DNA from: Actinoplanes regularis
Lineage (GTDB): Bacteria; Actinomycetota; Actinomycetes; Mycobacteriales; Micromonosporaceae
Direction of reading: 5' to 3'
DNA: 64,000 bases
Assembly (NCBI RefSeq): GCF_900188005.1
Contig: NZ_FZNR01000001.1
Span: 1,054,001-1,118,000, forward strand
Positions 1-8,146 of this stretch are shown in pieces (the first letter of the stretch is position 1; every line of letters begins with the position of its first letter). Both the position numbers and the translations under genes were made by a program. The notes beneath the pieces were generated by a model. That model did no database searches. It was not told the origin of the DNA and saw only the letters and a list, made by a program, of their open reading frames with translations.

Positions 1-27
1 ACCGACGAACCCGTGGAGACCACCATC

Positions 28-1116
28 ATGAAGGTCCTGAGCGTGGTCGGCGCTCGCCCCCAGCTGGTCAAGCTGGCGCCCATCGCCGCCGCCTTCGCCG
101 CCACGCCGCACGAGCACGTCATCGTGCACACCGGGCAGCACTACGACCACAACCTGTCCGACGTCTTCTTCTCCGGTCTCGGCATCCCCGACCCGGACGT
201 GCACCTGGGCGTCGGCTCCGGTAGCCACGGCGTGCAGACGGGTGCCGTGCTCAGCGCCATGGACCCGGTGCTGGAGCGGGAGAAGCCGGACTGGGTCCTG
301 GTCTACGGCGACACCAACTCGACGCTGGCCGGCGCCGTCTCCGCGGTGAAGATGCACATCCCGGTCGCGCACCTGGAAGCGGGCCTGCGCTCGTTCAACC
401 GGGCGATGCCCGAGGAGCACAACCGGGTGCTCACCGACCACGCCGCCGACCTGCTGCTGGCGCCGACCGAGGAGGCCGTGCGGCACCTGCGCGGCGAGGG
501 CCTGGGCGAGCGCACCGAGCTGGTCGGCGACGTCATGGTCGACGTCTGCTACAAGGTCCGCGACGACGTGCTGGCCGGTCTGGGTCAGGCGCCGGAACTG
601 CCCGAGGGCATCGACCCGACGCAGCCGTACCTGGTGGCCACCCTGCACCGGGCCGAGAACACCGACGACCCGGAGCGGCTCGCCGCCCTGGTCGGCGCGC
701 TGGCCGAGCTGCCCGTGCCGGTGGCCCTGCTGGCCCACCCGCGGCTGCTGGCCCGCGCCCAGTCGCAGGGCCTCAAGCTGGCGCAGGGTGCGCTGCACCC
801 GGGTCAGCCGCTGCCGTACTCGGCGATGGTCGCCGCGGTGCTCGGCTCGGCCGGCGTCGTGACCGACTCCGGTGGCCTGCAGAAGGAGGCTTACCTGCTC
901 GGCAAGCCGTGCACCACGCTGCGCACCGAGACCGAGTGGGTGGAGACCCTGGCCGACGGCTGGAACCACCTCGTGCCGAACCCGGCCGAGCTGGACTCCG
1001 CCGCGTGGCGTGAGCTGGCCACCCGCCCGGCGCCGGCGTTCGAGCGGGGCGAGCCCTACGGTGACGGCCGCGCCGCGCACCGGGTCGTCGAGGTCCTGGC
1101 GGCGAACGTCCGCTGA
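28..1116 (+). CDS. wecB: UDP-N-acetylglucosamine 2-epimerase (non-hydrolysing)
   Basis: The cytoplasmic enzyme interconverts UDP-GlcNAc and UDP-ManNAc (or the C2 epimers of related diamino-sugar nucleotides). The 362-aa product has the usual family length and its signatures in order: GARPQ at the N-terminus, HTGQHYD near residue 34, YGDTNS, HLEAGLRSFNRAMPEEHNR, TLHRAEN and TDSGGLQKEA. ATG 28 is preferred to GTG 13 because MKVLSVVGARP is the canonical start; the upstream context is cut by the window edge. It ends just before a strong hairpin and faces the glycosyltransferase operon convergently. A DegT aminotransferase and Gfo/Idh dehydrogenase near 9-11 kb suggest a modified-sugar pathway (inference). 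Family call is very secure; exact substrate is not. Confidence 0.95.
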   Translation: MKVLSVVGARPQLVKLAPIAAAFAATPHEHVIVHTGQHYDHNLSDVFFSGLGIPDPDVHLGVGSGSHGVQTGAVLSAMDPVLEREKPDWVLVYGDTNSTLAGAVSAVKMHIPVAHLEAGLRSFNRAMPEEHNRVLTDHAADLLLAPTEEAVRHLRGEGLGERTELVGDVMVDVCYKVRDDVLAGLGQAPELPEGIDPTQPYLVATLHRAENTDDPERLAALVGALAELPVPVALLAHPRLLARAQSQGLKLAQGALHPGQPLPYSAMVAAVLGSAGVVTDSGGLQKEAYLLGKPCTTLRTETEWVETLADGWNHLVPNPAELDSAAWRELATRPAPAFERGEPYGDGRAAHRVVEVLAANVR

Positions 1117-1131
1117 GCAGCTGAGGAGAAA

Positions 1132-1164
1132 AACGAGGGGGCGGCCGGTGGCCGCCCCCTCGTT
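1132..1164. terminator. Bidirectional terminator hairpin
   Basis: A perfect 15-bp stem (1132-1146 against 1150-1164) closes a 3-nt GGT loop between two convergent genes. The stem begins AACGAGG on the left, so the right arm ends CTCGTT, giving T-rich ends on both strands. Its position between the stop at 1116 and the convergent stop at 1178 fits a shared terminator. Confidence 0.85.
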
Positions 1165-1177
1165 CGTCTTCACCAGG

Positions 1178-1762
1178 TCACTTCACCCAGGGCTTGCGAT
1201 CCAGTGCGGTGGTCGCCTGGATGTTCGGGTACCGCTTGGCGAGCCGCCAGGCGAGCGGCACGACCGCCGAGTCGGCGGCGACGATCCGGTCCGCGCCGGC
1301 GACGTCGATGCCCCGCAGCGCCTTCCTGGCCCGAGACATCAGCAGCAGCGGCCGCGCCCGCTGGAACACCGGCCAGAAGAGCCCGTGGTGGACGCCCTGC
1401 GACACGGCCGCCTGGCCCTGCCGCACCTTCAGAGCGGTCTTGTCCAGCACCTGCATGCGCTCGCCGTTGCGGGTCACCTCCCGGGTCTTGGTGAAGACCT
1501 TGGTCGGCACGTCGAAGAGCACTCGACGCTCGACCCAGCGCAGGGGGTAGCCGTACATCTCGCTGTCTTCGAACACGTGGTGGACCTTGACCAGCTCTTC
1601 GTCGAGCTCGATGTCCTCCACCGTCCGGCGCTCGGTGACCAGCAGGTCGACCCGGACGCCGGCACCGGTCAGGTCCGAGATGTAGGACTGCACCCGGTCG
1701 GGGAGCTTGTAGGTCAGCGTCAGCAGAACGACGCGGGGCCGGGTCGCGGTCGGCTCAGCCAT
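1178..1762 (-). CDS. Small glycosyltransferase-associated protein, paralogue 1
   Basis: Function unknown; 194 aa. The N-terminus (RVVLLTLTY, then SYISDLTGAGVRVDLLVTE) looks like the first beta-alpha-beta of a GT-B/Rossmann fold, but there is no C-terminal nucleotide-sugar domain. A basic middle contains YPLRWVERRVLF and FWPVFQRARPLL, followed by a short alpha/beta tail. The layout matches the 171-aa protein at 6869-7384 (LLWRLERLVVY, RAFLPVHKRL) and the broken copy at 3131-3621. The ATG at 1762 overlaps the upstream GT4 stop by 8 bp, implying coupled translation and a joint role. It could be an accessory subunit or a truncated transferase. Confidence 0.7.
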   Translation of the reverse strand: MAEPTATRPRVVLLTLTYKLPDRVQSYISDLTGAGVRVDLLVTERRTVEDIELDEELVKVHHVFEDSEMYGYPLRWVERRVLFDVPTKVFTKTREVTRNGERMQVLDKTALKVRQGQAAVSQGVHHGLFWPVFQRARPLLLMSRARKALRGIDVAGADRIVAADSAVVPLAWRLAKRYPNIQATTALDRKPWVK

Positions 1763-3134
1763 GGTTCACCTCCCGGACGGGGAGCGGCCGGCGCACCGTG
1801 GCCCGGATCGCCGCTTCCAACGGGTCGAGAAGGGCGTCCCGCTGGAAGCGGTCCGCGTATGCCCGGGCCTCGGCCTGCTGCTGCGGCGTGAGCGCGCGAG
1901 CCGCCCGGCCCGCCTCGACCATCGCCTTGGCGACCAGGCCCGGCTCCAGGCTGTCCGCCGTGAACCAGAGGGGATAACCCTCCAGCACCTCACGGGCGGC
2001 GATCTCCGGGGCGTGCACCGAGACGATCGGCTTGCCGGTCGCCATGTACTCGAAGATCTTGCCGGAGGTCACGTACTTACCGCCGGCGGCCAGGAAGACC
2101 AGGACGTCGTTGTGCTCGTAGACCCCGGCGACCTCGGTCTTGGAGACCGGGCCGCGCAGGCGCAGGCCATGGTCCAGCTCCGGGTCGGGCTCGCCGTTCA
2201 GATCCAGGCCCAGCAGCGGCAGGAAGCCGGCATGGCTGGTCTGGAAGAAGCCCAGGTGGCCATGGATGTTGAGCTCGGCGTCGAGCAGCTCCGGGTACTC
2301 CCGGGCCTGACGGAACGCCTCGGCCATCTCGGCGACCGGCTGCTTCGCGGTGACCGTGCCGAGGTAGCCGAAGCGCAGCGGGCGGTCCTCCTTCGACGCG
2401 CCGGTGGTCGGCCCGACGTCCAGCAGGTCCGGGTCCCAGCCGTTCGGGACGACCATCATCCGCTCGGCCGCCTTCGGGTACCGGTCAGCGTGCCAGGCCC
2501 GCAGCGCGTCGTTCACGAACACGGTGTGGCTCGAGTCGCCGATGATCCGCTGCTCCCAGGCCCAGGCCGGGTGCTTGGGCGGGAACGCCGGCTCGTCGCT
2601 GAACAGGTCCAGCGTCCAGGAGTCCCGGTAGTCCGCGACGTACGGAACGCCGGTCGCCTTGTGGATCTCCCACGCCGACGCGAACGCGGCGAACGGGTTA
2701 CCGGTGGACAGCACCGCGTCGAACGGCTCCCGGTTGTGCGCCTCGACCGCCGTTGCCACGCAGTTGCGCGCCCAGGACACGTACTGCTCGGGGAAGTAGC
2801 GCTCCTCGCGCCACTTGTGCAGCCGCACCGCGGTCCTCGGCAGGGTGCCCTGCAGCCAGCTCATGCTGCGCAGGTCGCTTTCCCAGCGGGTCAGGTCCAG
2901 CTCGGGGCGTTCCACGTGGATCCGCGGGTCGACGGTCTCGGAGAGCTTCTCGTCGACCGAGCCGATCACCTCATAGAGGAAGCGCAACGGTGCTGCCAAG
3001 ACCGTCACGTCCCAGCCGGCTGCGGCGAAGTGGTTGGCGGTTGCGCGAGCCCGGTATACGCCACTAGCCCGCGACGGCGGGAAGTAGAAGGCGATATAGA
3101 GCAGCCGCGGTGCCTTCGGTCTGCTGAAGGTCAT
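1755..3134 (-). CDS. GT4-like glycosyltransferase
   Basis: Predicted cytoplasmic, retaining GT-B glycosyltransferase for surface-glycan assembly; 459 aa. The N-terminal acceptor domain opens with LLYIAFYFPPSRASGVYRA, a usual GT4 start. The C-terminal donor domain has FGYLGTVTAKQP, a central alpha/beta stretch and the late ATGKPIVSVHAPEIAARE segment where GT4 enzymes bind the nucleotide sugar. Its ATG (3134) overlaps the stop of the broken small-protein gene as ATGA, and its stop overlaps the next gene by 8 bp, so it is the middle cistron of a minus-strand operon. Donor and acceptor cannot be read from the sequence. Confidence 0.88.
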   Translation of the reverse strand: MTFSRPKAPRLLYIAFYFPPSRASGVYRARATANHFAAAGWDVTVLAAPLRFLYEVIGSVDEKLSETVDPRIHVERPELDLTRWESDLRSMSWLQGTLPRTAVRLHKWREERYFPEQYVSWARNCVATAVEAHNREPFDAVLSTGNPFAAFASAWEIHKATGVPYVADYRDSWTLDLFSDEPAFPPKHPAWAWEQRIIGDSSHTVFVNDALRAWHADRYPKAAERMMVVPNGWDPDLLDVGPTTGASKEDRPLRFGYLGTVTAKQPVAEMAEAFRQAREYPELLDAELNIHGHLGFFQTSHAGFLPLLGLDLNGEPDPELDHGLRLRGPVSKTEVAGVYEHNDVLVFLAAGGKYVTSGKIFEYMATGKPIVSVHAPEIAAREVLEGYPLWFTADSLEPGLVAKAMVEAGRAARALTPQQQAEARAYADRFQRDALLDPLEAAIRATVRRPLPVREVNHG

Positions 3135-3621
3135 ACCCTTCCTTTACGATCCGTAGGCTGGGGGGAATCAGCCTGCGTGAGCAACTGGTCGATGCGGGAT
3201 ACGACCCGCTCCGAGCCGATCGGCTCCCGGGCGACCGGGAACAAGGCCGGGTCAGTCACCACAAAAGCATCGTAGGGCTCTCGCCCTCGAACGGCTGTAG
3301 TCGAGGCTTCCTTCGGTCGGTTCGGCCAAGCCTTCCGGTACGCGGGGAGGAGCGCCGTGCGGCGCAGCCGGTCGGCGGCCCGTTTCTCGTACACGTCGGC
3401 CCACCGTTTCAGGGCCCGCCCGACCACCTTCGCAGCCCCGGCCGGGACCCTGTGGAGCAGGGCCTTCTCGGCCGGTAGGGGCCGGCGCGGCGGCGGCACA
3501 CCCCGAGCGGACGGGCTTGTGACCCTCACCACAGCGTGGTCGCCATGTCCAACGACCCGGCGGCCTCCTCGGATACGGCACGCCGACGGCCGGCTCCAGG
3601 AGCCGGGAACAGTACGTGCAT
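3131..3621 (-). pseudogene. Frameshifted paralogue of the small GT-associated protein
   Basis: An ATG at 3621, preceded by AAGGA, opens MHVLFPAPGAGRRRAVSEE, closely matching MNVLFLALGAARRRAVVEE of the intact gene at 6869. This frame hits TGA near codon 32. A one-base shift at about 3528 restores homology: VVRVTS, then ADRLRRTALLPAYRK and EPYDAFVVTDP, which match ADRFHRRAFLPVHKR and RPYEWIIVSDQ of the intact copy, through to the ATGA overlap with the GT4 start at 3134. With the shift repaired the product would be about 163 aa. Either a genuine recent pseudogene or a sequencing indel. Confidence 0.72.
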
Positions 3622-3659
3622 GGCGAGTCCTTATCCGGCGTGTCCGGAGTGCATCGAGT

Positions 3660-3800
3660 CGAACCAGCGGCCTGGTACCCACGCGCGACCGCGGCGTAAC
3701 CGTAGCGGTCGTCGACTACGGCGCCGGTGTGCGCCCCGGCCATGCCGGCCCGCAGCCGTCGGGGCCCGGCGACGAGCGCGTCCGGCGCGTCCTCGATCCC
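3660..3800 (-). pseudogene. C-terminal remnant of a GT4 glycosyltransferase
   Basis: The minus strand encodes APDALVAGPRRLRAG followed by VVDDRYGYAAVARGYQ. This aligns with the last ~45 residues of the plus-strand GT4 at 5676-6872 (TSLVEGYQRLRDR, TLDERYGYPAVAK). It sits directly upstream of the broken small-protein gene, just as the intact GT4 sits upstream of the intact small-protein gene. No convincing N-terminal part remains, and the frame runs on without a proper stop. Boundaries are approximate. Confidence 0.5.
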
Positions 3801-4056
3801 GACCGGCTCACCGGTACCTGTACCTTTTCCACGCTCCGCGCGAAGGCGTCGCAACGGCAGATCATCGCTGGTGAATCGGGGTAGGACGACCTCTGCGCCG
3901 CGCGGTATCAGGCCGCCGGAACGATCCGGCTGGCGCGGGTCTTCGCCCGGCCCCAGCCCGACCCTCGCGCGCACGCCCTGCGCCGCCGTCGCGGCGGCCA
4001 AGCGGGGTAGCATTCCCGCGAGCCGCGCCAGACCGTGTTCCCCAGGAGGATCCCCT
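3801..4056. other. Intergenic stretch with no intact gene
   Basis: This leader of the plus-strand glycosyltransferase operon contains long open frames on both strands, but their composition (runs of R, P, A, G) and lack of motifs mark them as G+C artefacts. The only firm signal is AGGAGG at 4044-4049, seven bases before the ATG at 4057. A promoter is expected here but no convincing -35/-10 pair was identified. Confidence 0.5.
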
Positions 4057-5679
4057 ATGCCCGCCGATCAGCCCCCGATCAAGCGTGGCCGCGTTGTCAT
4101 GCTCGTCGACAATGACGTGCGGGGCGATTCCCGGGTGCAGAAGGAAGCGCGCTCGATGGCCGCGGCCGGGTGGGAGGTGTTCCTGCTCGGGGAGCGCCGT
4201 GACTCGCCGCTCGAGACCTGGAAGATCGGCGACGCCGAGGTGCGCCTCGTGCCGGTGGACGACAAGCTCTCCGTGCAGCCGAGCGCGTGGCGCCGCAGCT
4301 GGCGCCGGCCGCTCTCCTACCCGCCGGGCAAGGAGCTGGCCTACCGGATCGAGCTGATCAAGGCCCGGCAGGCCGACCTCACCACCCGTTTCGCGCTGCT
4401 GAACAGCAAGCGCCGGGCCGGCGGTTCGGCGGCCGCGCACGCCCTGGGCAAGGCTGCACTCCTCCCGGTCCGGGTCACCGACAAGTTCCTGAGCCTGTGG
4501 ACGCGCCTGCGGGCCCGCGAGACGATGAAGCTGCGTGCCGCCCGCCGGGACAGCAGCGCGCTGTTCAACCGGATCCCGCCGTGGTTCTGGAAGAAGACCA
4601 TGGGCAACCGGGCCTGGCGCCGTTTCGACCCGTCGCTGTGGCAGTGGGAGCTGGCGTTCCGCAGCGTCATCGACAAGCTCGAGCCCGACATCATCCACGC
4701 GAACGACTTCCGGATGCTCGGGGTCGGGGCACGCGCCAAGCTCCGCGCCCAGGCCAAGGGCCGCAAGACCAAGCTGGTCTGGGACGCGCACGAGTACGCC
4801 CCCGGGCTGGTGCCCAAGTTCCACCGCCTCTGGCTGCCCGCGATCACCGCACACGAGGCCGAGTTCGCGCCGTACGCGGACGCCGTGGTGACCGTCTCGC
4901 CGTCCCTCGCCGACCTGCTCAAGCAGGAGCACAAGCTGGCCACCAGGCCCAACGTGGTGATGAACGCGCCGGTGCAGGCGCCCGCCGCGGACGAGAGCGC
5001 GGCGGCGGTGCCCGACCTGCGGGCCGACTGCGGCATCGGGGCGGACGTGCCACTGCTGACCTACGTCGGCGGTATCACCCCGGTGCGGGGCGTCGACATC
5101 ATCATCGACGCGCTGCCGCACCTGCCGGAGGTGCACCTGGCGATGGTCTCGGTGCACCCGAACGGTAAGAACCCGGCGGTCGAGCAGGTCATGGAACGGG
5201 CCGCGTCGCTGGGTGTGGCCGACCGCGTGCACGCGCTGCCGTACGTCCCGCACTGGCAGGTCTCCGACTACCTGCGCGCCGGGGACGCGGCGGTCAGCCC
5301 CCTGCACCACCTGCCCAACCACGAGATCGCGCTGAGCAACAAGTTCTTCGAGTACTCCCACGCCCGGCTGCCGCTGATCACCAGCGATATCCGGACGATG
5401 GCCGAGATGGTGCGCTCCACCGGCCAGGGTGAGGTCTTCAAGGCGGAGGACCTCGACGACTTCGTCCGCGTGGTTCGCCTGGTGCTGGCCGACCCGGACA
5501 AGTACCGCGCCGCGTACGACAAGGACAACCTGCTGCAGAGCTGGACCTGGGAGGCACAGGCCGCCGTGCTGGACGGTGTCTACGCCGGACTGCTGCCGGC
5601 CGCCGCCCCGGTCGCCACGCCGGTCGAGCCGGCCGCCGCCGCGGCCCCCGCCGAATCGCTGCCGCAGGCCGCCCGATGA
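4057..5679 (+). CDS. GT4-like glycosyltransferase (long form)
   Basis: GT-B fold glycosyltransferase, 540 aa, predicted to add a sugar during surface-polysaccharide synthesis. The start is fixed by AGGAGG seven bases before ATG 4057; an in-frame upstream extension has no family-like sequence. The N-terminal domain begins RVVMLVDNDVRGDSRVQKEA. A basic helical insertion of roughly 100 residues (about 85-190) makes it longer than a typical 380-400-aa GT4. The C-terminal donor domain contains LTYVGGITPVRG and NKFFEYSHARLPLITSD. A Pro/Ala-rich tail of about 25 residues ends the protein. It overlaps the next GT4 gene by ATGA, so the two are translationally coupled. Confidence 0.88.
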   Translation: MPADQPPIKRGRVVMLVDNDVRGDSRVQKEARSMAAAGWEVFLLGERRDSPLETWKIGDAEVRLVPVDDKLSVQPSAWRRSWRRPLSYPPGKELAYRIELIKARQADLTTRFALLNSKRRAGGSAAAHALGKAALLPVRVTDKFLSLWTRLRARETMKLRAARRDSSALFNRIPPWFWKKTMGNRAWRRFDPSLWQWELAFRSVIDKLEPDIIHANDFRMLGVGARAKLRAQAKGRKTKLVWDAHEYAPGLVPKFHRLWLPAITAHEAEFAPYADAVVTVSPSLADLLKQEHKLATRPNVVMNAPVQAPAADESAAAVPDLRADCGIGADVPLLTYVGGITPVRGVDIIIDALPHLPEVHLAMVSVHPNGKNPAVEQVMERAASLGVADRVHALPYVPHWQVSDYLRAGDAAVSPLHHLPNHEIALSNKFFEYSHARLPLITSDIRTMAEMVRSTGQGEVFKAEDLDDFVRVVRLVLADPDKYRAAYDKDNLLQSWTWEAQAAVLDGVYAGLLPAAAPVATPVEPAAAAAPAESLPQAAR

Positions 5680-6872
5680 GTGTGCCGCCGGGCAACCGGC
5701 ACGTCACCGTCGTCACGCCCTGGTACCCGACCCAGATGTGGCCGTTCCGTGGGGCCTTCGTGCAGACCATGGTCGAGGCGACCGCGCCCGGCTGTGACTC
5801 GATGACGGTCATCCACGGCGACCGGTGGTCGGCTCGGGTTTCCGACGCCGAGGACGCGGCCATCACCGAGGCGCACCTGGCGCTGCTGCCCCGTTCGAAG
5901 CAGACCTCGCCGACGGCCGGCGGCGCCACACTCAACTATCTACCGGTGCCGATGCCCGTCGGAGGCGACTTCGCCTACGTCGCGAAACGGCACGCGGCCA
6001 CGCTGAACGCCGCGTTCGGCGGTGCGCCCATCGACGCGGCCGTGGTCCATGTGCACGAGGCGCTGCCGAGCGGCTGGGCGGTGCTCGACAATCTGCGCCC
6101 GGAGACCCGGCTCTTCATCACCGAGCACGCCAGCTTCCTGGAGCAGTTGCTCGACGAGCCCGAGGCCCGGGAGATGTACGACAAGGTGCTGGATCGCTGT
6201 GAGCACCTGTTCGTGGTCGGCGACGGCACCCGGGACGTGCTGCTGAAGGCGCTCCCCCGGCACGCCGCCAAGGTCAGTCTGGTCGCCAACCCGATCAACT
6301 TCGGCCTGCCACGGCCGGAGCCGGTCACCGAACTGCGTCGCTGGTTCTACGCCGGCAGCCTGATCCCCCGCAAGGGCGTCACCTGGCTGCTGGAGGCGTT
6401 CGCGAAGTGCCACGCCGAGCACCCGGAGCTGACCCTCACCATCGTCGGCGACGGTGAGCTGGAGGGTGAGCTGCGCGCGCGGGTCGAGGAGCTCGGCCTG
6501 CAGAGCGCGGTCACCTTCCTCGGCTCGGTCGCCCCCGAGGTCGCGCTGCAGCTGATGCGGGAGCACGACCTGCTGGTGCACGCCAGCCGGTGGGAGAGCT
6601 TCGGCGTGACCGTGGTCGAGGCCGTGGCCGCCGGGATGCCGGTGCTGATCACCCGCTGCGGCGGCCCGGAGGAGACGCTCGCCGGGATCGAGGAGGCCGC
6701 CGGCGAACTGGTCGCCGTCGAGGAGGGCGACACCTCCCTGGTCGAGGGCTATCAGCGCCTGCGTGACCGCTTCCCCCACGGGCTCGACCTGGACAAGGCC
6801 CAGCGGACCCTCGACGAACGCTACGGATATCCCGCCGTGGCCAAGATGCATCACCGGGTGTGGTTCGAGTGA
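5676..6872 (+). CDS. GT4 glycosyltransferase
   Basis: Retaining GT-B glycosyltransferase, 398 aa, normal family length. The N-terminal domain begins TVVTPWYPTQMWPFRGAFV. The C-terminal domain carries the standard GT4 signatures: FYAGSLIPRKGVTWLLEAF, LTIVGDGELEGEL and HASRWESFGVTVVEAVAAG with the E-x7-E type nucleotide-sugar site. ATG 5676 overlaps the previous stop and its own stop overlaps the next start as GTGA, so it is the middle of a coupled three-gene operon. A decayed C-terminal copy of this gene lies inverted at about 3660-3800. Confidence 0.92.
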   Translation: MSVPPGNRHVTVVTPWYPTQMWPFRGAFVQTMVEATAPGCDSMTVIHGDRWSARVSDAEDAAITEAHLALLPRSKQTSPTAGGATLNYLPVPMPVGGDFAYVAKRHAATLNAAFGGAPIDAAVVHVHEALPSGWAVLDNLRPETRLFITEHASFLEQLLDEPEAREMYDKVLDRCEHLFVVGDGTRDVLLKALPRHAAKVSLVANPINFGLPRPEPVTELRRWFYAGSLIPRKGVTWLLEAFAKCHAEHPELTLTIVGDGELEGELRARVEELGLQSAVTFLGSVAPEVALQLMREHDLLVHASRWESFGVTVVEAVAAGMPVLITRCGGPEETLAGIEEAAGELVAVEEGDTSLVEGYQRLRDRFPHGLDLDKAQRTLDERYGYPAVAKMHHRVWFE

Positions 6873-7384
6873 ATGTTCTGTTCCTGGCCCTGGGCGCGGC
6901 CCGCAGGCGAGCGGTGGTGGAGGAATCCGCCAAGGTGGTCGCGGACGGCGGTACGGCCACCGTCGTGGTCGCGATGGCCAAGCAGTGGAAGAACGACCCG
7001 TTCGCCCCGGGTGTGACCGTGCTCGACTCCTCGCTCCTGCACCGGGACGAGCTGCTCTGGCGGCTCGAGCGCCTGGTGGTCTACCGGGGCCCCGAATTCG
7101 TGCTGCGGCGGGCGTTCGGCCGCCGGGGGAACTCGGCGGTGGGCGCGTACCGGAGGAAGGTCGCCGACCGGTTCCACCGGCGCGCGTTCCTGCCGGTCCA
7201 CAAGCGACTGCGCAAGGATGTGAGCAGCCGGTTGATCGCCCAGCACATCACGCGCGCGGCACGACCGTACGAGTGGATCATCGTTTCCGACCAGAGGTCC
7301 ATGCCGGAGGCGGTGGCGGTGCTGAACGAGCTCGGCCCGAAGTCCCGCATCGGAGTGGCCTGGAGCGCGGACCACGTCTCCTGA
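6869..7384 (+). CDS. Small glycosyltransferase-associated protein, paralogue 2
   Basis: Function unknown; 171 aa. Start is GTG 6869, forming a GTGA overlap with the GT4 stop; the alternative GTG 6860 would add three residues. The product begins MNVLFLALGAARRRAVVEE (Rossmann-like first strand and helix), has a basic middle with LLWRLERLVVY and RAFLPVHKRLRK, and ends with a strand-helix segment YEWIIVSDQRSMPEAVAVL. The same order of motifs is seen in the 194-aa protein at 1178-1762 and the frameshifted copy at 3131-3621. There is no donor-binding domain, so it is unlikely to be a transferase on its own. Confidence 0.75.
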   Translation: MNVLFLALGAARRRAVVEESAKVVADGGTATVVVAMAKQWKNDPFAPGVTVLDSSLLHRDELLWRLERLVVYRGPEFVLRRAFGRRGNSAVGAYRRKVADRFHRRAFLPVHKRLRKDVSSRLIAQHITRAARPYEWIIVSDQRSMPEAVAVLNELGPKSRIGVAWSADHVS

Positions 7385-7474
7385 ACTCGGCCCCGGGACC
7401 CCTCCGGCTCCTAGTCGCCGCCCGTAGGCCGAAGCAAGTCAGCCCCTGATCACTTCACCGCCCCAGCTGCGAAA

Positions 7475-8131
7475 GTGGATCACGATATGACGCTACGGCT
7501 CTCCGACGCGGAGACCTCCAAGTTCTGGAACGACCGCCATCAGCGACTGACCGACCTGCGGTCGGGTGGCGACGTCTCCTACGACGAGGCCACCAACTCC
7601 ATGTTCTATCTCCGACGACTGAGCATGCTGATGGACCGGATCGGCCTGCAGAACAACCGGGTCGCGCCGCTCTACCTGCTCGATGCCGGCTGCGGCAAGG
7701 GTTACTTCAGCCGGGAGCTCGCCAAGCTCGGCCACGAGGTCGACGGCATCGACCGCAGCGAGGCGGCGCTCGCCCAGTGCCGGGAGCTGGGGGGTGGTCC
7801 GCGGTACTACCAGAGCGGGCTGTCCGAGTGGCGGACGTCGTGGCTCTACGACGTCGTCCTCACCGTCGACGTGCTCTTCCACATCATGGACGACGCGGAG
7901 TGGGAGCGATCGGTCCGCAACCTGGCCTCGCTGGTCCGGCTCGGCGGCAAGCTGATCATCGGCGACTGGGGCCAGGACGGCGACCACCTCTTCGGCAACT
8001 ACCAGATCTGCCGGGGCCGAAACACGTATGTCCCGTTGCTGGAAGCCTGCGGTATGCGTTTCGAGAGCTGGGAGTCGTATCGCTTCCGGCGGAGCCCGAT
8101 CGGGTTCTACACCTTCACTCGCATCGGCTGA
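7475..8131 (+). CDS. Class I SAM-dependent methyltransferase
   Basis: Predicted cytoplasmic methyltransferase, 218 aa. Motif I is LLDAGCGKGYFSRELAKLG (about residue 70), followed by the acidic ribose-binding end of strand 2 (VDGIDRSEAAL), motif IV region DVVLTVDVLFHIMDD and post-motif GGKLIIGDW. Start is GTG 7475; ATG 7487 (MTLRLSDAETSKFW) is an equally good alternative and neither has a strong Shine-Dalgarno. It lies in the surface-glycan locus and probably methylates a sugar or glycan terminus (inference). Confidence 0.85.
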   Translation: MDHDMTLRLSDAETSKFWNDRHQRLTDLRSGGDVSYDEATNSMFYLRRLSMLMDRIGLQNNRVAPLYLLDAGCGKGYFSRELAKLGHEVDGIDRSEAALAQCRELGGGPRYYQSGLSEWRTSWLYDVVLTVDVLFHIMDDAEWERSVRNLASLVRLGGKLIIGDWGQDGDHLFGNYQICRGRNTYVPLLEACGMRFESWESYRFRRSPIGFYTFTRIG

Positions 8132-8146
8132 GGATCGGCGGAGACC

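Noticed and set aside
3727..4056. N-terminal extension of the GT4 gene at 4057
   Set aside because: The in-frame extension is R/P/S-rich with no family similarity, while AGGAGG and ATG 4057 give a perfect start.
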